Below are positions 32,815 through 40,817 of a stretch of 42,415 nt of DNA, piece after piece; position 1 is the first letter of the stretch, and each line of letters starts with the position of its first letter. The DNA comes from an uncultured Mediterraneibacter sp. (GTDB lineage Bacteria; Bacillota; Clostridia; Lachnospirales; Lachnospiraceae): NCBI GenBank assembly GCA_944384505.1, contig CALWTQ010000029.1:1-42415 (forward strand), written 5' to 3'. Below the pieces are notes generated by a model. It saw only the letters and a program-made list of their open reading frames with translations, did not search any database and was not told the DNA's origin. The translations under genes were made by a program, and so were the position numbers.

Positions 32815-34109
32815 TTCATCTGGCTTTGACTATGGGGCTGCTGGCTCTGACTCATGTCTTATGCCTTGCGGCAATATCCGAACGAAAATATTCTGTCAGA
32901 AAGACGATACTGGTTTATGCGGCGTTTTGCGCTGTTTTTATCGGGTGGACACAGGCTGTTTTCTTTTTTTTCGGCTCTGAGTCGCCTTATACGGCGTTCA
33001 CCAGTTTTTCTGTTATTATAATAGCCTTTTTTGTCTTTATTCTGACCTCGGCTGACGCATTCTGTAAAAAGGTTTTTCTGTTTATCAGCTATTCTAATTT
33101 CTTCTGCATCTTCTTCTGTATTGCTGCTCTGGCGGGAGATGCAATGTTCCCTGCGCTGTCCGAAACAGGGACGCTCTATATAAGGAACATAATCAGAACC
33201 CTGTTATATCTGCCCGCTGTCTTTGTATATCTGAAGTTTTTGCGCGTTCGTATCCGTGCGGTGCCGGGGACAAAGAAGCGGACATGGTATTCCATCTCTC
33301 TGGTCTCAGTGTTGTTTCTGACTGTTTTCACATCATTTGTAGTGCTTTTCTATCTGAGCCGCAGTCATACGGTTGAAAATGTTTTTTTGTTTGCGGCGGT
33401 CGTGCTGATCTACTGCTCGGTGCTGTGGATCATTTTTGGAACGATCCGGTATATGACCAACGAAAGTAAAATGGAGCAGGTCAGCAAAAATGCGGAATAT
33501 CTGCAAAGACAGCTTGCGTTTACAAAAGAGAATGAGCGGATGGCAAAAACTATCCGCCACGATATCCGGCACCATAACCAGAATATCGCCGCGCTGCTTC
33601 AAAAAGACGACATAAAGGAGGCTCTGCGTTATATCAGACAGTATGATGATAGCCTGGAGGCGTCAAAACCGAAGGAATTCTGCCCTCATGTTACGGTCAA
33701 CGCAATCCTGAGCCAGTTTTCTGCCAGGGCGGAAAAAGAGGGAATTCCGGTTTCTATATCTGTTGATACGCCCGAAAAGTCACCCATTGCTGACATGGAT
33801 TTTGTGGCGGTCCTTTCAAATCTTCTGGAAAATGCCTTAAACGGATGCCGGGAATGTGGCTCACACGGGGAAATCCGGGTGAATATCCGGGAAGTTGCAG
33901 GCAAGACCGTGATCGTGTGCAGCAATCCATGTAAGCCTGATCTGGCCGTTAAAAATGGCATGCTCCGGGAAAAAGGCACCGGGATCGACAGTGTGATTCT
34001 TGCTGTCAGAAAATACGACGGGGATATTCGCTATAAGTTGGAGAACGAATATCTGACCGTATGCGTAATTCTCAATGCTGACCAATTACGACAAAAAAGC
34101 AGCCAATAA
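32811..34109 (+). CDS. GHKL sensor histidine kinase (AgrC type)
   Basis: This 432-residue kinase has six or seven N-terminal membrane helices (to about residue 215), a coiled dimerisation stretch, the phosphorylation motif TIRHDIRHHNQNIAALL near residue 248, and a GHKL ATP-binding domain with N-box VAVLSNLLENALNGC and the late G-box EKGTGIDSV. It belongs to the AgrC/ComD-like family, which senses peptides or lipids. It is translationally coupled to the regulator gene. Its HATPase domain is a normal histidine-kinase type, distinct from the RsbW-like ones around it. Confidence 0.92.
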   Translation: MIHLALTMGLLALTHVLCLAAISERKYSVRKTILVYAAFCAVFIGWTQAVFFFFGSESPYTAFTSFSVIIIAFFVFILTSADAFCKKVFLFISYSNFFCIFFCIAALAGDAMFPALSETGTLYIRNIIRTLLYLPAVFVYLKFLRVRIRAVPGTKKRTWYSISLVSVLFLTVFTSFVVLFYLSRSHTVENVFLFAAVVLIYCSVLWIIFGTIRYMTNESKMEQVSKNAEYLQRQLAFTKENERMAKTIRHDIRHHNQNIAALLQKDDIKEALRYIRQYDDSLEASKPKEFCPHVTVNAILSQFSARAEKEGIPVSISVDTPEKSPIADMDFVAVLSNLLENALNGCRECGSHGEIRVNIREVAGKTVIVCSNPCKPDLAVKNGMLREKGTGIDSVILAVRKYDGDIRYKLENEYLTVCVILNADQLRQKSSQ

Positions 34110-34143
34110 TGACAAAGCCGTCCATGCAGGCGGCTTTGTCACT
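34108..34143 (+). promoter_or_regulatory. Hairpin after the histidine kinase gene
   Basis: GACAAAGCCG (34111-34120) pairs perfectly with CGGCTTTGTC (34131-34140). The stem can extend outward by six more bases with one mismatch. The sequence after it is ACTATTATAG, too poor in T for a confident intrinsic terminator. It may partly separate the two-component genes from the downstream genes. Confidence 0.6.
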
Positions 34144-34191
34144 ATTATAGAGGGACAGATAGCAGAAAAAGAGGAAGGAGGGGCAGCATTG

Positions 34192-34914
34192 ATGAGAAAA
34201 CTGCGGATAACAGCAGTGTTTTTTTCATTGCTCATGGCGGGAACAGTGACCGGATGCGGGGAGAGTCCCCCTGACAATGACACGCTGTGGAAGGCAGCTA
34301 TGACTGATGCGGTTTTCAGTGAAGATGAGGAAATCCAGGAACTGGTGACACTGACAAAGGAGGATGGCCGGGTCATATGGGATGAGGCAGGGAAGAGAGT
34401 GCTGCTTCTAACCTGGCATGACTACGCAGATCCTTGTGCGCCCGGCGGTTCTATTCTGACAGACTACGGGGATATCTGGGCAACGTCTGCCGGGGAGATG
34501 CAGGAGTGGTATGAGGGGAATCACGATGGAGTCGATGACTGGGAGCTGCGGTTTGCACAGCTTCTGGGCGTCCATGAGGACGAAGGCTATACCAGGTTCA
34601 CCGCGTTCTGGGTACCTGTGGAGAATGTGATACGTCCTGCCTATGTCACCGATGTGACCAGCCAGATGGAAAACGACTATGCCATTGTGACAGATGAGTC
34701 ATATAAGGAATGGTTTGACAACAATATCCTCTGGTCTTACTTTGAGAGCGACTATCCCTGGACTCGGCTCGGGTATACTTATGACTGGAGCGGCGGAGAA
34801 TCGGAATATGGACTCACCGAATTCCTGGTCCGGGACGGAAGCAAAACTGAAATTGCCTTTACATATACTACAGCGGAGTTTGTGGACTGGCTGGAAGAGC
34901 AGACTGAGGGATAA
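34192..34914 (+). CDS. Uncharacterised lipoprotein
   Basis: This 240-residue protein starts with a basic N-terminus, a hydrophobic core and a lipobox-like VTGC (Cys22), so it is probably anchored outside the membrane. The rest is acidic and rich in Trp and Tyr (WHDYADPCAPGG, EWYEGNHDGVDDWELRF, YDWSGGESEYGL). I do not recognise a family. It follows GGAAGGAGGGG; the longer frame from 34075 would run through the hairpin. Its position between the two-component pair and the transporter fusions suggests an extracellular sensing or inhibitory role, but nothing in the sequence proves it. Confidence 0.7.
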   Translation: MRKLRITAVFFSLLMAGTVTGCGESPPDNDTLWKAAMTDAVFSEDEEIQELVTLTKEDGRVIWDEAGKRVLLLTWHDYADPCAPGGSILTDYGDIWATSAGEMQEWYEGNHDGVDDWELRFAQLLGVHEDEGYTRFTAFWVPVENVIRPAYVTDVTSQMENDYAIVTDESYKEWFDNNILWSYFESDYPWTRLGYTYDWSGGESEYGLTEFLVRDGSKTEIAFTYTTAEFVDWLEEQTEG

Positions 34915-34935
34915 CTAAGAAGGGAGCAATCAGAT

Positions 34936-35133
34936 ATGAATATTAATTGTGACAATAAACGGGAATGTCCGTGCACCTATGACTGTCCGCGGCACGGAAA
35001 GTGCTGCGCCTGCGTGGCTCATCACCGGGACCACAACGAAGGGGTGCCGGGATGCTTCTTTTCTAAAGAGGCGGAAGCGACTTACGACCGGAGTATCGAA
35101 GCTCTTGCCAGAGATCACGGAATAATCAAATAG
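34936..35133 (+). CDS. Small cysteine-rich protein (DUF6485-like)
   Basis: This 65-residue protein is packed with Cys: NCDNKRECPCTYDCPRHGKC, then CAC, and later VPGCFFSKEAE. From memory the pattern matches a small conserved family annotated DUF6485 in gut Firmicutes, with the ending FSKEAEATYDRSIEAL. Eight Cys and several His could bind a metal. It has its own GGGAG site and is 14 bases from the next start. The function is unknown. Confidence 0.75.
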   Translation: MNINCDNKRECPCTYDCPRHGKCCACVAHHRDHNEGVPGCFFSKEAEATYDRSIEALARDHGIIK

Positions 35134-35147
35134 GAAGTTTATTAGAT

Positions 35148-36764
35148 ATGAAACGAAAAACAAAAAAACTTGCGGGCCGGGAGCATCTGGTGACGCTGAA
35201 TGCAGAAGGGATAGACAGTCTGTCCGCATTGGCAGTGGAAGCGCTGACTGAGGCGGGAACAGACCATAAGGATGTCGTCCGTCTGCGGCTGGCTGTGGAA
35301 GAGATCCTTATGGTGTGGCGCGACACGCTTGGGGAAGATGTGGACTGCGTCTTCCGGTGCGGTTCCCGCCTGGGCCGCATGTACATTGAAATCATAGTCC
35401 CCGGCATGCGGATGGATCCCGGTGAAACCGAGGACGAAACGGGGGGAATCCTCTATTCCAGTCTGCTGGCTCAGGCGGGGGTTTCACCGATATACAGCTA
35501 CAGAGACGGCCAGAATCATCTGGCACTGTATCCGCCAAATCCACAGCGTATGAATCCGCTGGTACAGCTCGTCCTGGCAATTGCGGCGGCTGCTCTGTGC
35601 GGTTTTCTCTGTCTGGCGCTGCCGAATCCGGTGAGGACGGCGGCAGAAGCGGCAGCTGAGCCGCTCTTTACTGCGCTGATGGGAATTATACAGACGCTGG
35701 CCGGGCCGATGGTCTTCCTAAGCGTGTGCTGGGGCATTGTATGTATTGGCGATGTGCAGGTGCTGGGCCGGATCGGACGGACGATTATATTGCGTTTTAT
35801 AGCGGCTATATATGTGACAGCAGGGATCTCCGCTCTTTGTCTGGTATGGCTGTTTCGGCCGGAAGACGGAATTGCTGCATCGGGAGAAAATGCTGCCGTG
35901 CAGATTTACAGCATGATCCTGGGGATTATCCCTGATAATATTCTCTCTCCGTTTCTGGAAGGAAATTCCCTGCAGATTATATTTATGGCGATCTGTGCTG
36001 GGCTGGTTTTGCTTTTACTCAAGGAAAAACTGCCGGTTCTCTGTGCCCTGGTCGAACAGCTTAATATCGCCGTACAGTTTATGATGGAGACAGTGAGCCG
36101 GTTCATACCGCTGTTTACGTTTGTAAGCCTTTTTACAATGATCTTGTCTGACAGCCTGACCGGGCTGGGCGGAGCGGCGAAGGGACTCATCCTTGCTGTG
36201 TCGGCCTGCGTGATATGGCCCTTGATCTACGCGCTTGCAGCGTCTCTGCGGCTGAAGGTATCTTATCCCATGCTGCTGCGAAAACTGCTTCCCACATACC
36301 TGACTGCACTGGCCACGGCGTCTTCATCTGCCGCACTGTCCCTGAATCTGGATACCTGTGAGAATAAGCTCGGCATCTCCGAGCGCATCAGCCGGTTTGC
36401 AGTCCCTCTTGGACAGGTGATCTTTAAAACCGGGGCAGGGACAGGATTTTTTGTATTGGCAATGGGACTTGCAGAGTATTACGGAGTGGCTATGCCTCTT
36501 TCATGGGTGGTTAAAGGAGTGCTTACATCCGGCCTGCTGGCCATTGCGGCGCCGCCGGTTCCCGGAGGCAGCCTGACCTGTTATACGGTACTGCTGGCCC
36601 AGCTGGGAATTCCTGAGCAGGCTGTGGCTCTGGCGATTGCGGGAAATGTAATACTGGACTTTTTTATGACATCCTGCGGAGTATCCTGTCTGCAGTCGGA
36701 ACTGCTGCTGTCAGCAAAACAGCTGGGACTTCTGGATGAAGGCATACTGAAAAAGGAGGAATAG
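35148..36764 (+). CDS. Dicarboxylate/amino acid:cation symporter with N-terminal HATPase-like domain
   Basis: Residues 1-125 of this 538-residue protein look like a degenerate RsbW-like HATPase. LRLAVEEILMVWRD stands for the N-box but lacks its Asn, IIVPGMRMDP stands for G1, and the domain ends IYSYRDGQNHLALYPP. From about residue 133 a DAACS (GltP/DctA) membrane domain follows, with the Ser-rich TASSSAALSLNL, LGISERISRFAVPLG and APPVPGGSLTCYTVLL. The cation motif NMDGT reads TGAGT here, and the Arg that binds substrate carboxylate is replaced (DFFMTSCGV). Transport of an unusual substrate or a sensor role is therefore possible. It begins 14 bases behind the Cys-rich gene. Confidence 0.85.
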   Translation: MKRKTKKLAGREHLVTLNAEGIDSLSALAVEALTEAGTDHKDVVRLRLAVEEILMVWRDTLGEDVDCVFRCGSRLGRMYIEIIVPGMRMDPGETEDETGGILYSSLLAQAGVSPIYSYRDGQNHLALYPPNPQRMNPLVQLVLAIAAAALCGFLCLALPNPVRTAAEAAAEPLFTALMGIIQTLAGPMVFLSVCWGIVCIGDVQVLGRIGRTIILRFIAAIYVTAGISALCLVWLFRPEDGIAASGENAAVQIYSMILGIIPDNILSPFLEGNSLQIIFMAICAGLVLLLLKEKLPVLCALVEQLNIAVQFMMETVSRFIPLFTFVSLFTMILSDSLTGLGGAAKGLILAVSACVIWPLIYALAASLRLKVSYPMLLRKLLPTYLTALATASSSAALSLNLDTCENKLGISERISRFAVPLGQVIFKTGAGTGFFVLAMGLAEYYGVAMPLSWVVKGVLTSGLLAIAAPPVPGGSLTCYTVLLAQLGIPEQAVALAIAGNVILDFFMTSCGVSCLQSELLLSAKQLGLLDEGILKKEE

Positions 36765-36766
36765 AT

Positions 36767-39469
36767 ATGAAGCGGGCCAGGATAACGGGACGGCTTCTCT
36801 GTATTGTCTGGATATTGAGCATTTTCTGCCTGATGCTCGGCGGATGCGGCGCATCTGCTCAGGGCTTTGCGGAAGAATCTGCGGAAGAACCTGTTACCGA
36901 TATCCGGCAGCTGGACGGAAAAGCGATTGGAGTGCTGACCGGTTCCAGCTTAGATGTCCATACTGACAATCTGATTCACAATGCGGACAAGCAGTATTAT
37001 GACCGCATTCCGGATCTGGCTCTTGCGGTGGAACAGGGAAAGATTTCCGGTTTCTTAATTGATGAGCCTATTGCACGCACCCTGTGTTTAGAGAACAAAG
37101 CTGTGACATACCTTCCCGAGATCCTGGTAGAGGAGAGCTATGCCGCCGCCTTTTCCAGGACGGAGCGCGGCGCTGCCCTGAGGGACGAATATAACGAGTA
37201 TCTGGCTAAGATCCGCTCGGACGGTACGCTGGAAGAAATAGACGGGATATGGCTGGGTGCTGACGAAAGCAAAAAAGAAGTGGAGAACTGGACGTCCTTC
37301 CCCGCGGATAACGGCGTCGTCCGGATGGCGGTTAAAACGGATGTGGAGCCTTTCTGCTATATCAAAGATGGCAATATCGTGGGATATGATGTTGACATAA
37401 TGGCCCGCTTCTGCAGAGAGTACGGTTATGGGCTGGAAGTGATCAGTACGGAGCTGTCTTCCATTTTTGCCGGCCTTTCTACCGGGGCATATGATGTATC
37501 GGCCACGGGACTGACTGTGACGGAAGAGCGGGCGGAAAGTGTGAACTTTTCGGATCCCAATTACATCGGCGGGATTGTAGCGGTTGTGGCGAATCCGGAT
37601 CAGACGCAGGTTCAGGAAGGCTTCTGGCAGGGGCTGTCCGACAGCTTTCGCAGGAATTTCATAGAAGAAGCCCGCTGGAAGATGATCTTATCCGGTTTGG
37701 GTGTAACTTTTGTCATTTCGATATGTTCTGCTCTGGCGGGGACGGTGCTGGGCTTCGGCCTGTGCCTTATGCGCCGCAGCAGAAAGAGGATCCTGTCGGG
37801 GATCACAGCTGCCTTTATACGCCTGATTCAGGGTATCCCTGTGCTGGTGCTCTTAATGGTGCTGTTTTACGTCGTATTTGCCAGCGCAAGGCTGGATGGA
37901 ATCGTTGTGTCAGTGATCGGCTTTTCTATTAATTTTGCCGTCTATGTTTCTGAAATGATCCGTACGGGCATTAATGCAGTGGACGCCGGACAATGGGAAG
38001 CGGCCGCTGCTATGGGTTTCGGCCGGGTCAGGACATTTACGAAAATTATCGCGCCGCAGGCGGCACGGCATATTTTGCCGGTGTACAAAGGCGAGTTTAT
38101 ATCCATGGTAAAGATGACGTCAGTGGTGGGATACATCGCGGTGCAGGATCTGACTAAGGTTACGGATATCATCCGCAGCCGGACCTATGAGGCGTTTTTC
38201 CCTTTGATTTTAACCGCCGTTCTCTATTTCCTGCTGGCCTGGAGTCTGACACTGCTGCTGGGACTTGTGGAAAAGAAGGTAGATCCCCGGCGGCGGAGCC
38301 GGGTGCCTAAGGGGATAGACATGAATTTAGTCCCGCAGGAAGAAACGTGGAAAGACGCGGACAGCGTACCCTATAAGGGGCCGGCGATCAGGATTATGCA
38401 TTTGAAAAAGGTATTTGACAGTGTAACTCCCTTAAAGGATGTCAATGCCTTGATCAGCAGAGGAGAGATTATCTCTATTATAGGCCCGTCAGGAACCGGG
38501 AAAAGTACCCTGCTGCGCTGCCTGAACCGGCTGGAGACGCCGACGGACGGGAAAATCGAAGTGTTCGGCCAGCCGGTAACCGGCGTAAAAGCGTCGCAGC
38601 TTAGCGCTGTCCGCCGGCGTATGGGAATGGTGTTCCAGAGCTTTAACCTGTTCGCCCACCTGACGGTGATAGAAAATATCATGCTGGGACCGGTAGAACT
38701 GCTTGGATGTACCCGTCAGCAGGCATACGAGCGGGGGATGCATCTGCTGGCACGTGTGGGGCTGGCAGAAAAGGCTCTGAATTATCCTGACGAACTCTCC
38801 GGCGGGCAGAAGCAGCGCGCCGCCATTGCGCGTACTCTGGGTATGCAGCCGGAGATCGTGCTTTTTGACGAGCCGACCAGCGCACTGGATCCGACGATGG
38901 TTGGAGAAGTGCTGTCAGTTATCCGGAGGCTGGCCGGACAGGGACTGACCATGCTCATAGTGACCCATGAGATGAAATTCGCCCGGGATGTGTCTACACG
39001 GGTGTTTTATATGGATGAAGGAGTCGTTTACGAAGAAGGTGTGCCGGAGCAGATATTTGAGCATCCCAGAACCGGCCGGTGCCGGGCGTTTGTCCGCCGG
39101 ATGAAGACCTTCCATCTCGATATTACTTCCAGGGCGTTTGACTTTATCGGCGCGGCGACTGACATTGAGCTCTTTGCCCACAGACAGCTGCTGAGCGCGC
39201 AGCAGTCACTCAAGTACCAACAGATCTTTGAAGAACTGTGCATGACATGCATTCTGCCGACTCTGCCGGACAATGACTGCCGCCTGAGTTTTGACGCTCT
39301 CTGCAGCGAGGACGGCAGCGAATGCGAGGCGGTCATCCAATGGCAGGGGGAACCGTTTGACCCGCTGACGCAGGGGGATGACCTGGGCGTAGTCCTGGCT
39401 GTGAGCCGGACGAAGAGCAGGAAGCACGAATATGCGGATGGAGTCAATACAGTGACAATTGAGTTTTAG
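36767..39469 (+). CDS. Single-chain polar amino acid ABC importer with permuted binding domain and C-terminal HATPase remnant
   Basis: This 900-residue lipoprotein-signal protein (lipobox LGGC, Cys27) contains a whole importer. Residues about 45-165 match the second half of an amino-acid binding protein (LDGKAIGVLTGSS, LIDEPIA, DGTLEEIDGIWLG). About 180-285 match the first half (VRMAVKTDVEPFCYIKDG, GYDVDIMARF, NFSDPNY). A GlnP-type permease follows (about 300-495), then a GlnQ-type ATPase (about 540-775; GPSGTGKST near 573, LSGGQKQR near 678, VLFDEPTSALD near 699). The tail (780-900) is HATPase-like: FEELCMTCILP, WQGEPFDPL, LGVVLAV, HEYADGVNTVTIEF. It starts two bases after the symporter stop. 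Confidence 0.88.
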   Translation: MKRARITGRLLCIVWILSIFCLMLGGCGASAQGFAEESAEEPVTDIRQLDGKAIGVLTGSSLDVHTDNLIHNADKQYYDRIPDLALAVEQGKISGFLIDEPIARTLCLENKAVTYLPEILVEESYAAAFSRTERGAALRDEYNEYLAKIRSDGTLEEIDGIWLGADESKKEVENWTSFPADNGVVRMAVKTDVEPFCYIKDGNIVGYDVDIMARFCREYGYGLEVISTELSSIFAGLSTGAYDVSATGLTVTEERAESVNFSDPNYIGGIVAVVANPDQTQVQEGFWQGLSDSFRRNFIEEARWKMILSGLGVTFVISICSALAGTVLGFGLCLMRRSRKRILSGITAAFIRLIQGIPVLVLLMVLFYVVFASARLDGIVVSVIGFSINFAVYVSEMIRTGINAVDAGQWEAAAAMGFGRVRTFTKIIAPQAARHILPVYKGEFISMVKMTSVVGYIAVQDLTKVTDIIRSRTYEAFFPLILTAVLYFLLAWSLTLLLGLVEKKVDPRRRSRVPKGIDMNLVPQEETWKDADSVPYKGPAIRIMHLKKVFDSVTPLKDVNALISRGEIISIIGPSGTGKSTLLRCLNRLETPTDGKIEVFGQPVTGVKASQLSAVRRRMGMVFQSFNLFAHLTVIENIMLGPVELLGCTRQQAYERGMHLLARVGLAEKALNYPDELSGGQKQRAAIARTLGMQPEIVLFDEPTSALDPTMVGEVLSVIRRLAGQGLTMLIVTHEMKFARDVSTRVFYMDEGVVYEEGVPEQIFEHPRTGRCRAFVRRMKTFHLDITSRAFDFIGAATDIELFAHRQLLSAQQSLKYQQIFEELCMTCILPTLPDNDCRLSFDALCSEDGSECEAVIQWQGEPFDPLTQGDDLGVVLAVSRTKSRKHEYADGVNTVTIEF

Positions 39470-39489
39470 AAGAAAGAAGGGAAACCGTT

Positions 39490-40665
39490 ATGAAATCGAA
39501 CGAAGTTGTATTATCTAACAGCCTGTCAAGCGCCGTAAACGCGCTGCAGGAAGTGGAAGAGGCGTCCGAACGGGCCGGGCTGGAGCGGGAACAGGTGAAT
39601 GTACTGCGGCTGCTGACCGAGGAAATGATCGCCATGACCACAGATATCCTGCAGAACTGCCGGGGAACTCTGTGGATGGAGTGGGAAGGCAGTGCCTGTG
39701 AGCTGCATCTGACCGCATCGGCGCCCATTGAGGAAAAGGCTAAGGCCGCGTTTATCGAGGCGTCCAGGGCCAAAGTGAACGCACCGGTTAAAGGGCTGAA
39801 AAATAAGATCAGTGCCCTGCTGGCGGGAATGCTCAGCAGTGGGGACTATCCTGAGCTGTATGCTTCTATGAGGGCCGGATTCATCGGCATGCCCTCTATG
39901 AGTATGGCGCCAACCTGGTCGCTGACTGCATATACAAAAGGGCAGGAGAAGGAAGAAAAGGACGCCGAGATGGAGGGGGTGGAGAAATCCATCCTGACCG
40001 GCCTGGCGGATGATGTTGTGGTATCCGTGAAAAGCCACTGGGTGGAGCTGGTGGTGAAAAAACATTTTGGGGGGCCGGCACAGGCAGCGAGGCCGCAGTT
40101 TACCGGCCTGTCCCATGTGTGTATTTTTGTGGACGATATGATGGAGGCAGTCTCCTATTATCAGAAACTTCTCGGGGCCATACCGGATCATTATCTGCCG
40201 CACTGGAAAAATAAGGGCTTCTTTAAAGCTGCCGGTTTTATTAAGGAAGCGGCGGACGGGGATGTTTCCATCGCGTTTCTTAATGTTCCCGGAACTAAGC
40301 TGACGCTGGAGCTCATGCAGTATCATTATCCGGAAGGCCGGAAAGAGCCTGTGTTTTTTGCAGCTAATGATGTCAGCGGCGCCCGCCATGTAGCGCTTAA
40401 AATCACAAATATTGATGAGGCGTTCGAGTATATTAAGTCCATGCCGGATACCAGGCTTATCAACGAGAGTGAGGACTACCGCGTCTTCCAGATCAGTGAA
40501 ACCACGCCGGAAGATGTGGTATTCTTCGATCAGGACTTAAGAGAACGGGACGAGAGAAATACGAATACAGCCAGAATCCTCAGCGGGGTAAAGTATTTCT
40601 ATTTCATAGATAAATACGGCCTTCAGTGGGAATTTGAGCAGGGGCACTCGGATATAGGGGACTGA
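39490..40665 (+). CDS. HATPase-like/VOC (glyoxalase-fold) fusion protein
   Basis: This 391-residue protein has two parts. Residues 1-195 resemble a degenerate RsbW-like ATPase: LRLLTEEMIAMTTDIL at the N-box position, a long insert with MPSMSMAPTW, and the closing LADDVVVSVKSHWVELVVKK. From about residue 208 a vicinal-oxygen-chelate (glyoxalase/dioxygenase) domain begins, LSHVCIFVDDMMEAVSYYQKLL, and runs to KYFYFIDKYGLQWEF. VOC domains bind metals or small ligands; His in SHVCIF and Glu in LQWEFEQ are candidate ligands. I infer a soluble sensor or decoy partner for the STAS protein. It is the last gene of the tight run and is followed by hairpins. Confidence 0.78.
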   Translation: MKSNEVVLSNSLSSAVNALQEVEEASERAGLEREQVNVLRLLTEEMIAMTTDILQNCRGTLWMEWEGSACELHLTASAPIEEKAKAAFIEASRAKVNAPVKGLKNKISALLAGMLSSGDYPELYASMRAGFIGMPSMSMAPTWSLTAYTKGQEKEEKDAEMEGVEKSILTGLADDVVVSVKSHWVELVVKKHFGGPAQAARPQFTGLSHVCIFVDDMMEAVSYYQKLLGAIPDHYLPHWKNKGFFKAAGFIKEAADGDVSIAFLNVPGTKLTLELMQYHYPEGRKEPVFFAANDVSGARHVALKITNIDEAFEYIKSMPDTRLINESEDYRVFQISETTPEDVVFFDQDLRERDERNTNTARILSGVKYFYFIDKYGLQWEFEQGHSDIGD

Positions 40666-40673
40666 GCTGAATC

Positions 40674-40724
40674 ATAGCATCGGCGTACAAGGGGCATATT
40701 ATACCCCTTGTACGCCGATGCTAT
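40674..40724. repeat. Perfect 21-bp inverted repeat, copy 1
   Basis: The arms 40674-40694 (ATAGCATCGGCGTACAAGGGG, 21 bases; first 16 shown again as ATAGCATCGGCGTACA) and 40704-40724 are perfect complements around a nine-base loop. No T-run follows. Its first 16 bases differ at only two positions from the arm of a second hairpin at 40751. Its right end touches the -35 box of the MATE promoter. Confidence 0.9.
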
Positions 40725-40752
40725 TGACGAAACAAAATGATCGGAGTAAGAT
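40724..40752 (+). promoter_or_regulatory. Promoter of the MATE gene between two dyads
   Basis: TTGACG (40724-40729), 17-bp spacer, TAAGAT (40747-40752). The -35 box abuts the right arm of hairpin 1 and the -10 box overlaps the first bases of hairpin 2. The two dyads are therefore placed like operators around the promoter. Confidence 0.65.
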
Positions 40753-40795
40753 AGCATTGGTGTACACGGGAGAGACTTCTTGTTGTACACCAATG
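40751..40795. repeat. Related inverted repeat, copy 2
   Basis: CATTGGTGTACA (40755-40766) pairs with TGTACACCAATG (40784-40795). Compared with copy 1, two C-to-T changes in the left arm are matched by two G-to-A changes in the right arm, so pairing is kept. The outer ATAGCAT (40751-40757) is shared with copy 1, while the distal right arm has diverged. Confidence 0.85.
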
Positions 40796-40817
40796 TTGCG
40801 TATGAGAAAAGAATTTT

